From NCBI GenBank assembly GCA_025465135.1, contig JAODNA010000158.1:1-54763 (forward strand): a stretch of DNA of 54,763 nt, read 5' to 3'. Of this stretch, positions 28,851 to 39,161 are shown piece after piece; position 1 is the stretch's first letter, and every line of letters starts with the position of its first letter. Source of the stretch: Frankiales bacterium (GTDB taxonomy: Bacteria; Actinomycetota; Actinomycetes; Mycobacteriales; SCTD01). The notes beneath the pieces are model-generated. The model worked only from the letters and a program-made list of their open reading frames with translations. It was not told the DNA's origin and ran no database searches. Made by a program: the position numbers and the translations under genes.

Positions 28851-30097
28851 GGCTGCTCTCCCTCGTGTGCCCTGACCAGCTCCGCCTCGGCGACCTCCTC
28901 GGCCGTGACGAGGCCGAACCAGCGGGCCGCCGTGTCGACGTCCTTGTCGCCGCGACCGGAGCAGCTGACGACGACCACCCGGTCGCTGCTCTCAGCCTGC
29001 TCGGAAAGCCACTGGAAGGCGCCGGCGACGGCGTGGGCGCTCTCGATGGCGCAGAGGATGCCCTCCTTCTTCGCCAGCACCTCCAGTGCCGCCATCGCGT
29101 CGGCGTCGGTGACGCCGCGGTAGTGGGCGCGTCCGCTGTCGCGGAGGTAGGCGTGCTCGGGTCCGACGCCGGGGTAGTCGAGGCCCGCGCTGATCGAGGT
29201 CGTGGTCTGCGTCTGCCCGTCCTCGTCCTGCATCAGGTAGCTGCGGGCGCCATGGAGCACACCGGGGCTGCCGGCGGTCAGCGGCGCGGCGTGCCGACCC
29301 GTGTCCACGCCGTCGCCGCCCGCCTCGCAGCCGATCAGGGCGACATCCGCGTCGGGGAGGAACGCGTGGAAGATGCCCATCGCGTTGCTGCCGCCGCCGA
29401 CGCAGGCGACCACGGCGTCGGGCAGCCGCCCGACGAGGTCGAGGCACTGCTGCCTGGCCTCGACGCCGATGATGCGCTGGAAGTCGCGCACCATCGCCGG
29501 GAAGGGGTGGGGCCCGACGACCGAGCCGATGGCGTAGTGCGTGGTTTCGACGTTGGCGACCCAGTCGCGAAAGGCCTCGTTGGTCGCGTCCTTCAACGTC
29601 TTCGTGCCGGTGCTGACGGGGACCACCTCGGCCCCGAGAAGCCGCATCCGGGCGACGTTGAGGGCCTGCCGGCGGGTGTCCTCCTCGCCCATGTAGACGG
29701 TGCAGTCGAAGCCGAACAGCGCGGCCGCCGTGGCGGTCGCGACGCCGTGCTGGCCGGCGCCCGTCTCGGCGATCACGCGCTTCTTGCCCATCCGCTTCGT
29801 GAGCAGCGCCTGGCCGAGGACGTTGTTGATCTTGTGCGAGCCGGTGTGCGCGAGGTCCTCGCGCTTCAGCAGGACGCGCGCCCCTCCGACGTGCTCGGAC
29901 AGCCGGCGGGCGTCCGTCAGCGGTGTGGGCCGGCCGGCGTAGGTCGTGAGCAGCCGGTCGAGCTCGGCGACGAAGTCCGGGTCCTGCTGGGACGTGCGGT
30001 GCGCCTCGCCGAGCTCGTCGAGCGCGGCGACGAGCGCCTCCGGGACGAAGCGGCCGCCGTACGGACCGAAGTGCCCGGTCGCATCCGGCAGTGTCAT
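28847..30097 (-). CDS. trpB: Tryptophan synthase beta chain
   Basis: A 416-residue PLP enzyme joining indole and serine. The N-terminal [15 protein letters not shown] is TrpB1-type. The PLP lysine is in [17 protein letters not shown], the active-site region in [18 protein letters not shown], the phosphate-binding loop in [10 protein letters not shown], and the C-terminus includes [11 protein letters not shown]. The ATG at 30097 overlaps the trpC stop. The TAA stop at 28847-28849 lies inside the trpA start region. Confidence 0.97.
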   Translation of the reverse strand: MTLPDATGHFGPYGGRFVPEALVAALDELGEAHRTSQQDPDFVAELDRLLTTYAGRPTPLTDARRLSEHVGGARVLLKREDLAHTGSHKINNVLGQALLTKRMGKKRVIAETGAGQHGVATATAAALFGFDCTVYMGEEDTRRQALNVARMRLLGAEVVPVSTGTKTLKDATNEAFRDWVANVETTHYAIGSVVGPHPFPAMVRDFQRIIGVEARQQCLDLVGRLPDAVVACVGGGSNAMGIFHAFLPDADVALIGCEAGGDGVDTGRHAAPLTAGSPGVLHGARSYLMQDEDGQTQTTTSISAGLDYPGVGPEHAYLRDSGRAHYRGVTDADAMAALEVLAKKEGILCAIESAHAVAGAFQWLSEQAESSDRVVVVSCSGRGDKDVDTAARWFGLVTAEEVAEAELVRAHEGEQP

Positions 30098-30900
30098 CCC
30101 TGGTGCCGAGCGCTGGGATGGGCGCCGGCGGTCACGAGGTCGGCCACGGCTTGCCGCGGGTTGCCGCCGGTGACGACGCCCTCGCCGACCAGCACCGCGT
30201 CTGCACCGTGGGCTGCGTAGGCCAGCAGGTCGTGCGGTCCGCGGACGCCCGACTCGGCCACCTTCACGACCGTGTCGGGGATGTCGGGGGCCAGCCGGCC
30301 GAAGACGCTCCGGTCGACCTCGAGGGTGCGCAGGTCGCGCGCGTTGACACCCACGACGCGCGCGCCGGCGTCGAGCGCGCGCGCCAGCTCCGCTTCGTCG
30401 TGGACCTCCACGAGGGCGGTCATGCCGAGCGACTCGGTGCGCTCGACGAGTGACACCAGGGCGTTCTGCTCGAGGGCTGCGACGATGAGCAGCACGAGGT
30501 CGGCGCCGTGCGCGCGCGCCTCCCACACCTGGTAGCTCGAGACGACGAAGTCCTTGCGCAGCAGCGGTACGGCGACCTTGGCGCGGACTGCGTCGAGATC
30601 AGCGAGGGTGCCGCCGAACCGGCGCTGCTCGGTGAGCACGCTGATGACGGCGGCGCCGCCCGACTCGTAGTCGACGGCCAGACCCGCGGGATCGGTGATC
30701 GCAGCCAGCGCGCCCTTGCTGGGGCTCGACCGCTTGACCTCGGCGATGACCGAGACGCCTGGCGCGCGCAGTGCGGCGTAGCCGTCGAGCGCCGGCGGGA
30801 CGGCGCCGGCCCGCTCCTTGACGGCATCGAGTGGAAGCGCGTCCTGACGGGCGGCGAGGTCCTCACGCGTGCCGACGAGGATCTCGTCGAGCACGCTCAC
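30094..30900 (-). CDS. trpC: Indole-3-glycerol phosphate synthase
   Basis: A 268-residue single-function TIM-barrel enzyme for the ring-closing step before tryptophan synthase. Signature blocks are [50 protein letters not shown] and VAESGVRGP. There is no fused TrpF domain, so the PRA isomerase step must come from elsewhere, probably PriA in this window. The start is a GTG at 30900. It ends in the ATGA overlap with trpB. Confidence 0.97.
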   Translation of the reverse strand: MSVLDEILVGTREDLAARQDALPLDAVKERAGAVPPALDGYAALRAPGVSVIAEVKRSSPSKGALAAITDPAGLAVDYESGGAAVISVLTEQRRFGGTLADLDAVRAKVAVPLLRKDFVVSSYQVWEARAHGADLVLLIVAALEQNALVSLVERTESLGMTALVEVHDEAELARALDAGARVVGVNARDLRTLEVDRSVFGRLAPDIPDTVVKVAESGVRGPHDLLAYAAHGADAVLVGEGVVTGGNPRQAVADLVTAGAHPSARHQG

Positions 30901-30927
30901 GATCGCCCACTCCTCACCCGATCGACC

Positions 30928-31500
30928 CTATCCGCCGGTGCCCGGGCCCTCCGTGGTCGGGTCCTCGCCGCGGTCGAGTGAGTCCCACAGCGAGGGCTCA
31001 CGATCGCGGTGCTGCTGGGCCGGCGCGTCGTACCGCGTCGACATCGCCAGCCACGCTCGGCCGCGGAGGACGACAAGGATCCCGGCCGCTGCCAGGAGCA
31101 GCGCGCCGAGCAGCGCGACGTAGGGCCATGGCCCGAGACCGACGCTGCCGAAGTGGGCATCCACGACGGGGGCGCGGGACAGCGTAGCGGCCGGGTCGGC
31201 GATCGCGCGCACCAGCACCGCAACGATGCCGACACCGGAGGCCGCGATCAGCAGCCCCACGACCCTGCGGCCCCACCCCCGCGTCGCCGGGAGCGCAGCA
31301 ACACCGGCGAGCCCGACGAGCGCCAAGGCCCGGGCGCCGGGGGCCAGCTGCGTCCCGACCTGCTGAAAGGTCCGGGGCGGGAGCGGCGCCGCGGCTGCGG
31401 TCCGAGCAGTGACCCAGGCCCGGGACACGGCGAGCAGCACGAGGGCCGAGCCGAGGAGGCACAGGCCGATCGCGGTCAGCAGCTCGCGGCGCTGGGTCAT
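30928..31500 (-). CDS. Trp operon-associated membrane protein (TIGR02234/Trp_oprn_chp type)
   Basis: A 190-residue protein with about four membrane helices (ELLTAIGLCLLGSALVLLAVSRAW, LALVGLAGVAALPA, VVGLLIAASGVGIVAVLV, YVALLGALLLAAAGILVVL, short parts) and a charged C-terminal tail. Its place between trpE and trpC and its helix pattern match the actinobacterial family known only as Trp biosynthesis associated membrane protein. Function is unknown; transport or sensing of tryptophan or a precursor is a fair guess. The ATG at 31500 overlaps the trpE stop (ATGA); an upstream in-frame ATG at 31557 would lie inside trpE. Confidence 0.85.
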   Translation of the reverse strand: MTQRRELLTAIGLCLLGSALVLLAVSRAWVTARTAAAAPLPPRTFQQVGTQLAPGARALALVGLAGVAALPATRGWGRRVVGLLIAASGVGIVAVLVRAIADPAATLSRAPVVDAHFGSVGLGPWPYVALLGALLLAAAGILVVLRGRAWLAMSTRYDAPAQQHRDREPSLWDSLDRGEDPTTEGPGTGG

Positions 31501-32966
31501 CGCAGGGTGGCGGCGATGGCGACGGCTCGCAGGACCGCAGCCGCCTTGTTTTCGCACTCGCGCTGCTCGCTCGCCGGGTCGCTGTCGGCGACCAGCCCCG
31601 CGCCGGCCTGCACGTAGGCCTTGCCCTGATGAAGCACCGCCGTGCGGATCGCGATGGCCATGTCCATGTCGCCCGCGGCGTCGAGGTAGCCGACGGTGCC
31701 GGCGTAGAGGTTGCGCCGGGTCGGCTCGAGCGACTCGATGATCTCCATCGCGCGAGGCTTGGGCGCCCCTGAGACCGTGCCGGCCGGGAAGGTGGCGTCG
31801 AAGACGTCAAGTGCGTCCCGCCCCGCCGCGACCTCACCGAACACGGTGGATACGAGGTGCATGACGTGGCTGTAGCGCTCGACCCGCATGAAGTCGACGA
31901 CATCGACCGAGCCCGCGGTGCAGACGCGACCGAGGTCGTTGCGGGCGAGGTCGACGAGCATCACGTGCTCGGCCCGCTCCTTCGGGCTGCTCCGCAGCTC
32001 TGCTGCGAGTGCCGCGTCCTCTGCAGGTGTCCGGCCGCGGGGCATCGTTCCCGCGGGCGGGTGCACCACGGCGCGCGTCCCGGTCACGGTCACCAGGGCC
32101 TCGGGTGAGCTGCCGACGACGTCGTACGGCGACTCGTGTCCGGCGAACCGCAGGAGGTACATGTACGGCGAGGGGTTGGTGGCGCGGAGCACGCGGTAGA
32201 CGTCGAGGGCGTCGACGTCGGTGGTCATCTCGAACCGCTGACTCAGGACGACCTGGAACGCGTCTCCGGCCCGGATGTGCTCGCGGACCGCCTCGACCCC
32301 GTCCATGTACGCCTGCGCAGAAGGGCCGCGCACGTCGGGTACGACGGAGTCGTCGAGCGACACGACGCTCGACTCCGCGCTCTTGGCGAGATCGGCGGCC
32401 ATCGCGTCGAGACGCCCGACCGCGTCGTCGTACGAGCCACCGGCGAGCACGTTGGCGATGAGCAGGACGGTGCCGTCGGAGTGGTCGAGGACGGCGAGGT
32501 CCGTGGCCAGCATCAGCGCGAGCTCAGGCATGCCCAGGTCGTCCGGCGCCGTGCTGGGAAGCCGCTCGAGGCGCCGTACGACGTCGTATCCCAGGTAGCC
32601 GACCAGGCCGCCGGTCAGCGGCGGCAGGTCGGGGATGCGCGGCGAGCGAAGGCGGCGCGCAAGCACGCGGACCGCCTCCAGCGGGTCGTCGGGCAGCTCG
32701 GGTGTGCCGTCACCAAGCCACAGCGAAGAACCGGCGCGCTCGGTCAGCACGCCCGAGCAACGCACCCCTACGAACGACCAGCGCGACCACTGCTTGCCCT
32801 GCTCGGCCGACTCGAGCAGGAAGGTCCCGGCGCGGTTGCCGGCAAGCTTGCGGTAGACGCCGATCGGGGTCTCGCTGTCGGCCAGGAGCCGCCGCGTGAC
32901 CGGTCGCAGCGGCGCGTCGAGCCGGTCGAACTCCTCGCGCGACGGGAGCGTCTCGCCCAGCCTCAC
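31497..32966 (-). CDS. trpE: Anthranilate synthase component I
   Basis: A 489-residue chorismate-utilising enzyme making anthranilate. The regulatory tryptophan-binding site is indicated by [19 protein letters not shown]. The catalytic domain has [34 protein letters not shown], and the C-terminal [19 protein letters not shown]...AIAIRTAV. The loop normally PIAGTRPRG reads PPAGTMPRG here. There is no glutamine amidotransferase domain and no trpG or trpD in the window. The start is a GTG at 32966 overlapping the hisI stop (GTGA). Confidence 0.95.
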   Translation of the reverse strand: MRLGETLPSREEFDRLDAPLRPVTRRLLADSETPIGVYRKLAGNRAGTFLLESAEQGKQWSRWSFVGVRCSGVLTERAGSSLWLGDGTPELPDDPLEAVRVLARRLRSPRIPDLPPLTGGLVGYLGYDVVRRLERLPSTAPDDLGMPELALMLATDLAVLDHSDGTVLLIANVLAGGSYDDAVGRLDAMAADLAKSAESSVVSLDDSVVPDVRGPSAQAYMDGVEAVREHIRAGDAFQVVLSQRFEMTTDVDALDVYRVLRATNPSPYMYLLRFAGHESPYDVVGSSPEALVTVTGTRAVVHPPAGTMPRGRTPAEDAALAAELRSSPKERAEHVMLVDLARNDLGRVCTAGSVDVVDFMRVERYSHVMHLVSTVFGEVAAGRDALDVFDATFPAGTVSGAPKPRAMEIIESLEPTRRNLYAGTVGYLDAAGDMDMAIAIRTAVLHQGKAYVQAGAGLVADSDPASEQRECENKAAAVLRAVAIAATLR

Positions 32967-33343
32967 GGACTGCCCGTCACGGCCGGCAGGACCGCCGCGT
33001 CGAAGCAGGTGCGGTCGCCGGTGTGACACGCGCCGCTGCCGACCTGGTCGACCTTCACCAGCAGCGTGTCACCGTCGCAGTCGAGGGCGACGGACTTGAC
33101 CCACTGCTGGGAGCCCGACGTGTCGCCCTTCACCCAGTACTCCTGCCGGCTCCGGGACCAGTAGGTGCAGCGCCCGGTCGTCAGGGTGCGGTGCAGTGCC
33201 TCGTCGTCCATCCAGCCCACCATGAGCACCTCGCCGGTGTCGTGCTGCTGGGCGACGGCGACGACCAGCCCGTCGCGGTCGCGCTTGAGCCGCTCGGCGA
33301 CGGCGGGGTCGAGGTCGGTCGGTCGTACGGCGCTGCCGGTCAT
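32963..33343 (-). CDS. hisI: Phosphoribosyl-AMP cyclohydrolase
   Basis: A 126-residue histidine enzyme opening the adenine ring of PR-AMP. It shows [34 protein letters not shown] and the metal-site region LDCDGDTLL. The zinc ligands lie in [11 protein letters not shown]. There is no fused HisE domain. Its stop overlaps trpE, physically joining the histidine and tryptophan sets. Confidence 0.96.
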   Translation of the reverse strand: MTGSAVRPTDLDPAVAERLKRDRDGLVVAVAQQHDTGEVLMVGWMDDEALHRTLTTGRCTYWSRSRQEYWVKGDTSGSQQWVKSVALDCDGDTLLVKVDQVGSGACHTGDRTCFDAAVLPAVTGSP

Positions 33344-33353
33344 GCCACCAGTC

Positions 33354-34526
33354 TTACCGATCCTGCGCGGCAGCCACGGGCCGGCGCAGCACGATGGGGC
33401 CGGCGACGGCGATCAGCAGGCCGAACACGCCGAGCGAGCCGAGAGCCACCGGCAGAGACGTGCCGGCGCTGATCGCCCCGACGAGCGGCGGTCCGGCAAG
33501 GAAGCCGACGTAGCCGAGACCTGATGCCGTGGAGAGGTCGGCGCCTTCGCGGCCGGGTGCGCTGCGCGCGCCGATCGCGGAGAAGAGCAAGGGTGCGAGC
33601 ACCGACGTACCCGCACCGGCGAGGGCGAGGGCGGCGAGGCCGGTGACCTGACCCGGTGCCACCGACAGGAGCACCGCCCCGGTGCCGGCGGCGAGGCCCC
33701 CGGCCGCGACGACGACGTGCTCGCGACCGGGCCGCGACACCACGTGGGCCAGCAGCCGGCCGACGGCCATGGAGGCCGCGAACAGGCCGGGGCCGAGACC
33801 GCTGACCGCGGGCGACGCGCCGAGGCCGCGCTCGAGCTGCAGGGCGCTCCAGGACTGCAGCGCGTCCTCCAGGAGGAACGCGGCGGCAACGAGCACCCCC
33901 AGCGCGAGCAGGATCGCGGCCGGCATCCGGCGGCGGCGCGGAGCCGGGGCCTCGTCCGTGGTGGGGCGGTACGACGGCTGACGCCACGCCGCGACCGCGA
34001 TGACGACGGCGACGACCAGGAGCACGGGCAGCGGTCGGGCACCCTGCTGCCGGGCCAGTCCCGAGCTGACGCTGCCGACGACGACCCCCGCGGAGAAGGC
34101 CGCATGACCGGCTGCCATCAACCGGTCGGACTCCCGCCGCTCCCAGCCGGCGGTCGCGGCGTTGACCGCGATGTCAAACGCACCGCTACCGAGGCCGAGC
34201 AGCACGAAACCAGGCAGCAGGACCTCGACGCCGTGGGCAAGCCCGGGCAGCGGCGCCGAGATCGCGAAGAGCAGCATCGTCGCCGGGAGCACGCGCGCTG
34301 CACCCACCCGGTCGACGACCCGCCCGCCGACCAGGGTCGCGGGCAGCGCGGCGAACGCGATGAGCGCGAGGGCGAGACCCAGACCGCCGTCACTGGCGCC
34401 GGTCTGAGCCTTGACGGCCGGAAGGATGGCGGCCCACGCCCCCCAGAACGAGCCGAAGACTCCGAACGCGACCAGCAGGCCGCGCTTCTCGGCAGCAGCC
34501 CCGGTCACCTGCTCTGCGACATCCAT
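33354..34526 (-). CDS. Major facilitator superfamily transporter
   Basis: A 390-residue, roughly 12-helix MFS protein. The loop between helices 2 and 3 has the MFS motif A-like [15 protein letters not shown], and [37 protein letters not shown] resembles the FucP/YfmO-like branch with DIAVN. The substrate is unknown; drug or sugar export is possible. It overlaps the 3' end of the ABC exporter gene by 22 bases, so the three genes between hisF and hisI form one exporter unit set into the his/trp cluster. Confidence 0.85.
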   Translation of the reverse strand: MDVAEQVTGAAAEKRGLLVAFGVFGSFWGAWAAILPAVKAQTGASDGGLGLALALIAFAALPATLVGGRVVDRVGAARVLPATMLLFAISAPLPGLAHGVEVLLPGFVLLGLGSGAFDIAVNAATAGWERRESDRLMAAGHAAFSAGVVVGSVSSGLARQQGARPLPVLLVVAVVIAVAAWRQPSYRPTTDEAPAPRRRRMPAAILLALGVLVAAAFLLEDALQSWSALQLERGLGASPAVSGLGPGLFAASMAVGRLLAHVVSRPGREHVVVAAGGLAAGTGAVLLSVAPGQVTGLAALALAGAGTSVLAPLLFSAIGARSAPGREGADLSTASGLGYVGFLAGPPLVGAISAGTSLPVALGSLGVFGLLIAVAGPIVLRRPVAAAQDR

Positions 34527-36289
34527 GAGGCGTGCAGTCGCGCGTAGACGCCGTCCTCGGCGACGAGGTCTGCGTGCGTGCCGCGCTGGACGACGACACC
34601 CTCGTCGACGACGAGCACCTCGTCCGCCGCCTCGGCCGTGGACAGGCGGTGCGCGATCGCGATCGTCGTACGGCCCCTGGTCAGCGAGTCGAGGGCGCGC
34701 GTGAGCCGGACCTCTGTCGCAGGGTCGACGGCCGAGGTGGCCTCGTCGAGGACGAGAAGGTCGGGGTCGGCGATGTAGGCGCGGGCGACCGCGACGAGCT
34801 GCCGCTCCCCCACGGACAGCGACTCACCCCGCTCCCCCACCTCCGTGCGCAGCCCGTCGGGCAGCTGCTCCAGCCAGTCGGCGAGACCGAGCTCGGTGAA
34901 CGCGAGCGCGATCTCCTCGTCGGTGCTGTCGGGGCGTCCGTAGCGGACGTTGTCGGCGACGGTGCTGTCGAACAGGAACCCGTCCTGCGGCACCATGAGG
35001 ACGCGGCTGCGCAGCGACGAGAAGCGGATCTCGTCGAGCGGCTGGCCCGAGAGCAGGACGCGGCCCCGGGTCGGGTCCATCAGCCGTGTGAGCAGCTTGG
35101 CGAACGTCGTCTTGCCGCTGCCGGTCTCCCCGACGATGGCTACCCGGCTCTGCGGGCTGATCTCGAGGTCGACGTCGTGGAGCACCTCGGGACCGCCCGG
35201 GTAGGCGAACGAGACGTGCGCGAAGCGAACGCCGACGGGACCCTCCGGCAGGACCAGCCCGTCGTCGCCCGGATCGGCGACGTCGGTCGGGGTGTCGAGC
35301 ACTCCGAGCACGCGCCGCATCCCGGCAACGGCGTTCTGCGCCTCGTTCAGCACCTCGGTGGCGACCTGGACGGGCTGCACGAAGAGGGTGACCAGGAAGA
35401 GGAAGCCGACGAGCCGGCCGGTGGTGATGTGACCGTCGACGCCGAGCAGCACACCGGCGACGATGACCGCGCCGTTGGCGACCGCGGCCGTCAGCTCGCC
35501 GAACGAGAACGTTGTCGCCGCGATCGTCTGCGCGCGGATCTGCGCCTTCATCGTCCGCGCGACCGCGCCGTCGATGCGCTCCGCCGTGCGCGCCTGCACG
35601 CCGTAGGCCCGGATGACGGGTGCACCCACGACCGATTCCGCGACGGCGCCGAGCAGCTCCCCGATGCGCTCCCGCACGATCTTGTACGCCGACTGGAGCG
35701 CGCGCTGGAAGACGCGGATCGCGAGGACCAGCGGCAGGAAGCAGAGGTAGACCAGCACGGTGAGCTGCCACGACCACAGCAGCATCACGACGGTCGTGAG
35801 CAGCACCTGCGCGGCCGAGACGAGCACGAGCAGCCCGCCCCACTGCATGAACGTGCTCATCGTGTCGACGTCGCTGGTGACGCGGCTCACCAGCGAGCCG
35901 CGACGCTCCGCAGCCTGGTGCAGCACCGACAGGTCGTGGACACGGCGGAAGGCGCGCACGCGGAGCGCCGCCAGCCCGCTCTCCGTGGTGCGGTAGAGAC
36001 GGACGTTCATCAGGTAGTTGGCCCCGGCGGTGAGCAGCACCGCGAGTGCTGCGAGTCCGCACGCGAGCCGGACGAGACCGAGGTCCGGTGAGCCGGGCCG
36101 ATTCAGGCCGTGGTCGATCGTCTGCTGCACGGCTACGGGTACGACGATGCGGCCACCCGTCGCCACGAGGGCCAGGAGCAGGGTGGTGCCAAGTCCCTCG
36201 CGGAACTCCGGCGTCATCCGGACGCCACGCAGCAGCGTGGCAATCGCGCCGCGCTCGACCGTGCCGCTGTCGATCGTCGCGGCACTCAT
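34505..36289 (-). CDS. Heterodimeric ABC exporter subunit (canonical Walker B half)
   Basis: A 594-residue half-transporter with six membrane helices (about 35-310) and an ATPase domain. Walker A is GETGSGKTTFAK, Walker B LLVLDEATSAVDP with the catalytic Glu, and the H-loop is IAIAHRLST. The signature is LSVGERQ instead of LSGGQ, so it is degenerate. This is the complement of the partner at 36286-38094, which keeps LSGGQ but has altered Walker B and H-loop. Such pairs (TM287/288, BmrCD types) have one active and one degenerate ATP site and usually export drugs, lipids or peptides. The ATG at 36289 overlaps the partner stop (ATGA). Confidence 0.92.
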   Translation of the reverse strand: MSAATIDSGTVERGAIATLLRGVRMTPEFREGLGTTLLLALVATGGRIVVPVAVQQTIDHGLNRPGSPDLGLVRLACGLAALAVLLTAGANYLMNVRLYRTTESGLAALRVRAFRRVHDLSVLHQAAERRGSLVSRVTSDVDTMSTFMQWGGLLVLVSAAQVLLTTVVMLLWSWQLTVLVYLCFLPLVLAIRVFQRALQSAYKIVRERIGELLGAVAESVVGAPVIRAYGVQARTAERIDGAVARTMKAQIRAQTIAATTFSFGELTAAVANGAVIVAGVLLGVDGHITTGRLVGFLFLVTLFVQPVQVATEVLNEAQNAVAGMRRVLGVLDTPTDVADPGDDGLVLPEGPVGVRFAHVSFAYPGGPEVLHDVDLEISPQSRVAIVGETGSGKTTFAKLLTRLMDPTRGRVLLSGQPLDEIRFSSLRSRVLMVPQDGFLFDSTVADNVRYGRPDSTDEEIALAFTELGLADWLEQLPDGLRTEVGERGESLSVGERQLVAVARAYIADPDLLVLDEATSAVDPATEVRLTRALDSLTRGRTTIAIAHRLSTAEAADEVLVVDEGVVVQRGTHADLVAEDGVYARLHASWMSQSR

Positions 36290-38094
36290 GCGACGACCTC
36301 TTCGACGTCGCCGGCGTGCTCGGCGATCCGCTCGGCCTCGGCCCGCTCGTAGGCGGTGACGAGATCGCGGTAGCCGTTGGACGACGTGAGCAGCTCGGCG
36401 TGCGTGCCGCGTGCAGTGACGCGACCCTCGTCGAGGTAGACGACCTCGTCGGCGAGGGCGATGGTGGCGCGGCGATAGGCGACGACCACCACCGTGCTCG
36501 CGATGTCGCTGTCGCGAAGGCCGGCGAGGATGCGCTGCTCGACGCTCGGGTCGACGCTGCTGGTCGCATCGTCGAGAACGAGCAGCCGGGGCCGGCGTAC
36601 AACGGCGCGGGCGAGGGCGAGCCGCTGGCGCTGACCGCCCGACAGGGTCGTGCCGCGTTCGCCGACCAGGGTGTCGAGGGCGTCGGGCAGGGCCGCGACG
36701 AACCGCTCGGCCTGCGCGATGCGCAGCGCTGCCCAGACGTCCTCGTCAGGGAAGTCGGCTCCGAGGGTGACGTTGCCGCGGACGGTGTCGTCGAACAGGA
36801 ACGTCTGCTGCGGCACGAGAGAGGCGACGTCGGCCAGGGCACCCGGGGCGAGCTCGCGCACGTCGATGTCGTCGTAGTGGACCGCGCCGGTGCTCGGGTC
36901 GACGAGCCGCACGAGCAGTGACGCGAGCGTCGACTTTCCCGCACCGGTCGGGCCGACCAGGGCGACCGTGCGGCCGGGGGTGACCTCGAAGGCGACCTCG
37001 TGAAGGACACCCGCGTCGCCGTACGCGAAGGAGACCGCCTCCACCGACAGACCGGTCGGTCCGCCGTCGCCGACCCGCCGGTCGCCGTGCGCCTGCGCAC
37101 CGCTCGCGGTCAGCACGCGCTGGACGCGGTCCCAGCCGACGACGCTGCGCGGCAGCTCGTTCAGGACCCAGCCGAGGGCGCGGACGGGGAACGCGAGCAG
37201 GGTGAACAGGTAGGCCACCCGGACGAGCTGCCCGCTGTCGATGTGACCACTGCCGACGCGCGAGGTGCCGACGAGCAGGACCACGAGAACGCCGAGGACC
37301 GGCAGCGCCTCCATCAGCGGGTCGAAGAGGCCGCGCACTCGGCCGACCGCGACCATCGTGTCGCGCAGCTCGAGGCTCTTGGCGCGGAACCGCGCCGTCT
37401 CGTCGCCCTCGCGGCCGAGGGTCTTGACGACGAGTGCGCCGTCGAACGACTCGTGCGCGATCGTGCTGACCTCACCGCGCAGCTCCTGCGCCTGTGTCAT
37501 GAGCGGCGACATGCGACGCGAGTAGTAGACGGTGAGCACCGCGATCGCGGGGAAGACGATCGACCCGACGACCGCCAGCACGGGGTCGGTCACGAAGAGC
37601 AGACCGAGCGTCACGATGAGCATGAACAGCACGCCGACCGCGAAAGGGAACGGCGCGATCGGGAACCACGTGGCCTCGACGTCGCTATTGGCGTTGGAGA
37701 GCAGCTCGCCGGTCGGGTGCTGCTGGTGCCACGAGAGAGGCAGCTCGAGGTAGCGGCGTGTGACGCGCTGGCGGTAGGTCGCCTGCAGCCGGTACTGCAT
37801 GACGCCCGCGCCGAGCCGCCGGGCGATGATGCCGATCACCTTGAGGATCGCCGTCGCGACCACGGCGCAGAACGCCGCGACCAGGTAGCCGGTGCGGGCG
37901 TGCCCGTCGCGGATGCTCGGCACGATCACGCGCTCGGTGATGCGCCCGAACACGTAGGCCTGCGCGATCGTCATGAGGCCGAACAGCGCGCTGCCCACCG
38001 CGGAGATCGCGAAGATCCTCGGCTGCTCCTTGACCGCGACCCAGAGGACGCCGAGGCCACGCCGGATCACTCCGGCGGTCACGGGCGGGCTCAC
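36286..38094 (-). CDS. Heterodimeric ABC exporter subunit (degenerate-site half)
   Basis: A 602-residue half-transporter: six membrane helices followed by an ATPase domain with Walker A GPTGAGKSTLAS and intact signature LSGGQRQRLALARA. In Walker B (LLVLDDATSSVDP) Asp replaces the catalytic Glu, and the H-loop reads VVAYRRA, with Tyr replacing His. Its own nucleotide site is therefore probably non-hydrolytic, while its signature serves the partner's active site. I chose GTG 38094 because TGGAG lies just upstream; GTG 38082 is an alternative four codons in. Confidence 0.9.
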   Translation of the reverse strand: MSPPVTAGVIRRGLGVLWVAVKEQPRIFAISAVGSALFGLMTIAQAYVFGRITERVIVPSIRDGHARTGYLVAAFCAVVATAILKVIGIIARRLGAGVMQYRLQATYRQRVTRRYLELPLSWHQQHPTGELLSNANSDVEATWFPIAPFPFAVGVLFMLIVTLGLLFVTDPVLAVVGSIVFPAIAVLTVYYSRRMSPLMTQAQELRGEVSTIAHESFDGALVVKTLGREGDETARFRAKSLELRDTMVAVGRVRGLFDPLMEALPVLGVLVVLLVGTSRVGSGHIDSGQLVRVAYLFTLLAFPVRALGWVLNELPRSVVGWDRVQRVLTASGAQAHGDRRVGDGGPTGLSVEAVSFAYGDAGVLHEVAFEVTPGRTVALVGPTGAGKSTLASLLVRLVDPSTGAVHYDDIDVRELAPGALADVASLVPQQTFLFDDTVRGNVTLGADFPDEDVWAALRIAQAERFVAALPDALDTLVGERGTTLSGGQRQRLALARAVVRRPRLLVLDDATSSVDPSVEQRILAGLRDSDIASTVVVVAYRRATIALADEVVYLDEGRVTARGTHAELLTSSNGYRDLVTAYERAEAERIAEHAGDVEEVVA

Positions 38095-38164
38095 GGATCT
38101 CCAGGTGTCAGGGGCGGTGCAGACAGTCTCCCAGGGACGACAACGGCCTGTCGCCCGGAATTCC

Positions 38165-38926
38165 TCAGCGGACGGGGTGCCCAGCCTCTCGCAGCGCGAC
38201 CTTGACCTGCCCGATGGTGAACGTGCCGAAGTGGAAGACGCTTGCGGCCAGCACAGCATCCGCTCCGGCTTCCACCGCTGGGGCGAAGTCGTCCAGACGT
38301 CCCGCCCCCCCGCTGGCGATGACGGGCAGCTGCACGACCTTGCGCACCGCTTCGAGCATGGCGACGTCGTACCCCGCCCTGGTGCCGTCGGCGTCCATCG
38401 AGTTGAGCAGGATCTCCCCCACCCCGAGCTCCTCGCCCCGGGCCGCCCACGCGACCGCGTCGATGCCAGTGCCGTTGCGGCCGCCGTGCGTCGTCACCTC
38501 GAACCCGCTGTTGGTGGTGTCGCTGCGGCGGGCGTCGACCGACAGCACGATGCACTGGCTGCCGAACCTGAGGGCGCAGTCCTGCAGCAGCTCGGGCCGT
38601 TCCACCGCAGCGGTGTTGATGCCGACCTTGTCTGCTCCCGCACGGAGCAGGCGGTCGACGTCGTCGGGCTGACGCACGCCCCCACCGACGGTGAGCGGGA
38701 TGAAGACCTGCTCGGCGGTACGGCGGACGACGTCGTACGTCGTCTCGCGGCTGCCGCTCGAGGCGGTGATGTCGTGGAAGACCAGCTCGTCCGCGCCCTC
38801 GGCGTCGTAGAGGCGCGCCATCTCGACGGGGTCACCCGCATCGACGAGGTCGGTGAAGTTGACGCCCTTGACCACGCGGCCCGCATCGACGTCGAGGCAG
38901 GGGATCACGCGGACGGCGACAGGCAC
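38165..38926 (-). CDS. hisF: Imidazole glycerol phosphate synthase, cyclase subunit
   Basis: A 253-residue TIM barrel that, with HisH, makes IGP and AICAR from PRFAR. Catalytic Asp residues are in [15 protein letters not shown] and [13 protein letters not shown]. The phosphate-binding parts are [24 protein letters not shown] and [12 protein letters not shown]. The start is a GTG at 38926 giving [13 protein letters not shown], which matches the usual HisF N-terminus. It is separated from priA/hisH by ridA, the exported protein and a small plus-strand gene, so it is not in the same overlapping run. Confidence 0.96.
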   Translation of the reverse strand: MPVAVRVIPCLDVDAGRVVKGVNFTDLVDAGDPVEMARLYDAEGADELVFHDITASSGSRETTYDVVRRTAEQVFIPLTVGGGVRQPDDVDRLLRAGADKVGINTAAVERPELLQDCALRFGSQCIVLSVDARRSDTTNSGFEVTTHGGRNGTGIDAVAWAARGEELGVGEILLNSMDADGTRAGYDVAMLEAVRKVVQLPVIASGGAGRLDDFAPAVEAGADAVLAASVFHFGTFTIGQVKVALREAGHPVR

Positions 38927-39043
38927 TGGGCCCACGGTACCGGGGCGGCGACGACGGCGGCTGGTTGTGGACAAGAGAGGTCGCCGCGCTCGGAAACGGC
39001 CGGAGACTCTCCAACCCCATCGCCACGAGTGCGCCTGGCCTCT

Positions 39044-39106
39044 TGATCAACGCCGGCTTGCCGCGAAACCGTGCGCTTGGGCGCGCGGCAAACACGGCGT
39101 TGATCA
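39044..39106. repeat. Long nested inverted repeat (REP-like or cruciform)
   Basis: TGATCAACGCCG (39044-39055) and CGGCGTTGATCA (39095-39106) are a perfect 12-bp inverted pair. Nested inside, TTGCCGCG (39058-39065) pairs with CGCGGCAA (39084-39091). The small loop is about 18 bases. It lies in the 235-base gap between the divergent starts of hisF and the 54-residue gene. It looks like a palindromic intergenic repeat unit; copies elsewhere in the genome cannot be checked here. Confidence 0.6.
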
Positions 39107-39161
39107 CGCCAAGCCCCGCGGCTGGCGGTTGCGGCATCGGCCGACGGGGGACAGGGCATCC

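Noticed and set aside
38927-39161. Protein coding on the minus strand extending hisF upstream ([10 protein letters not shown]...)
   Set aside because: HisF proteins begin close to the [10 protein letters not shown] motif; the extra residues are Arg-rich shadow sequence and the true start GTG at 38926 gives the standard N-terminus.
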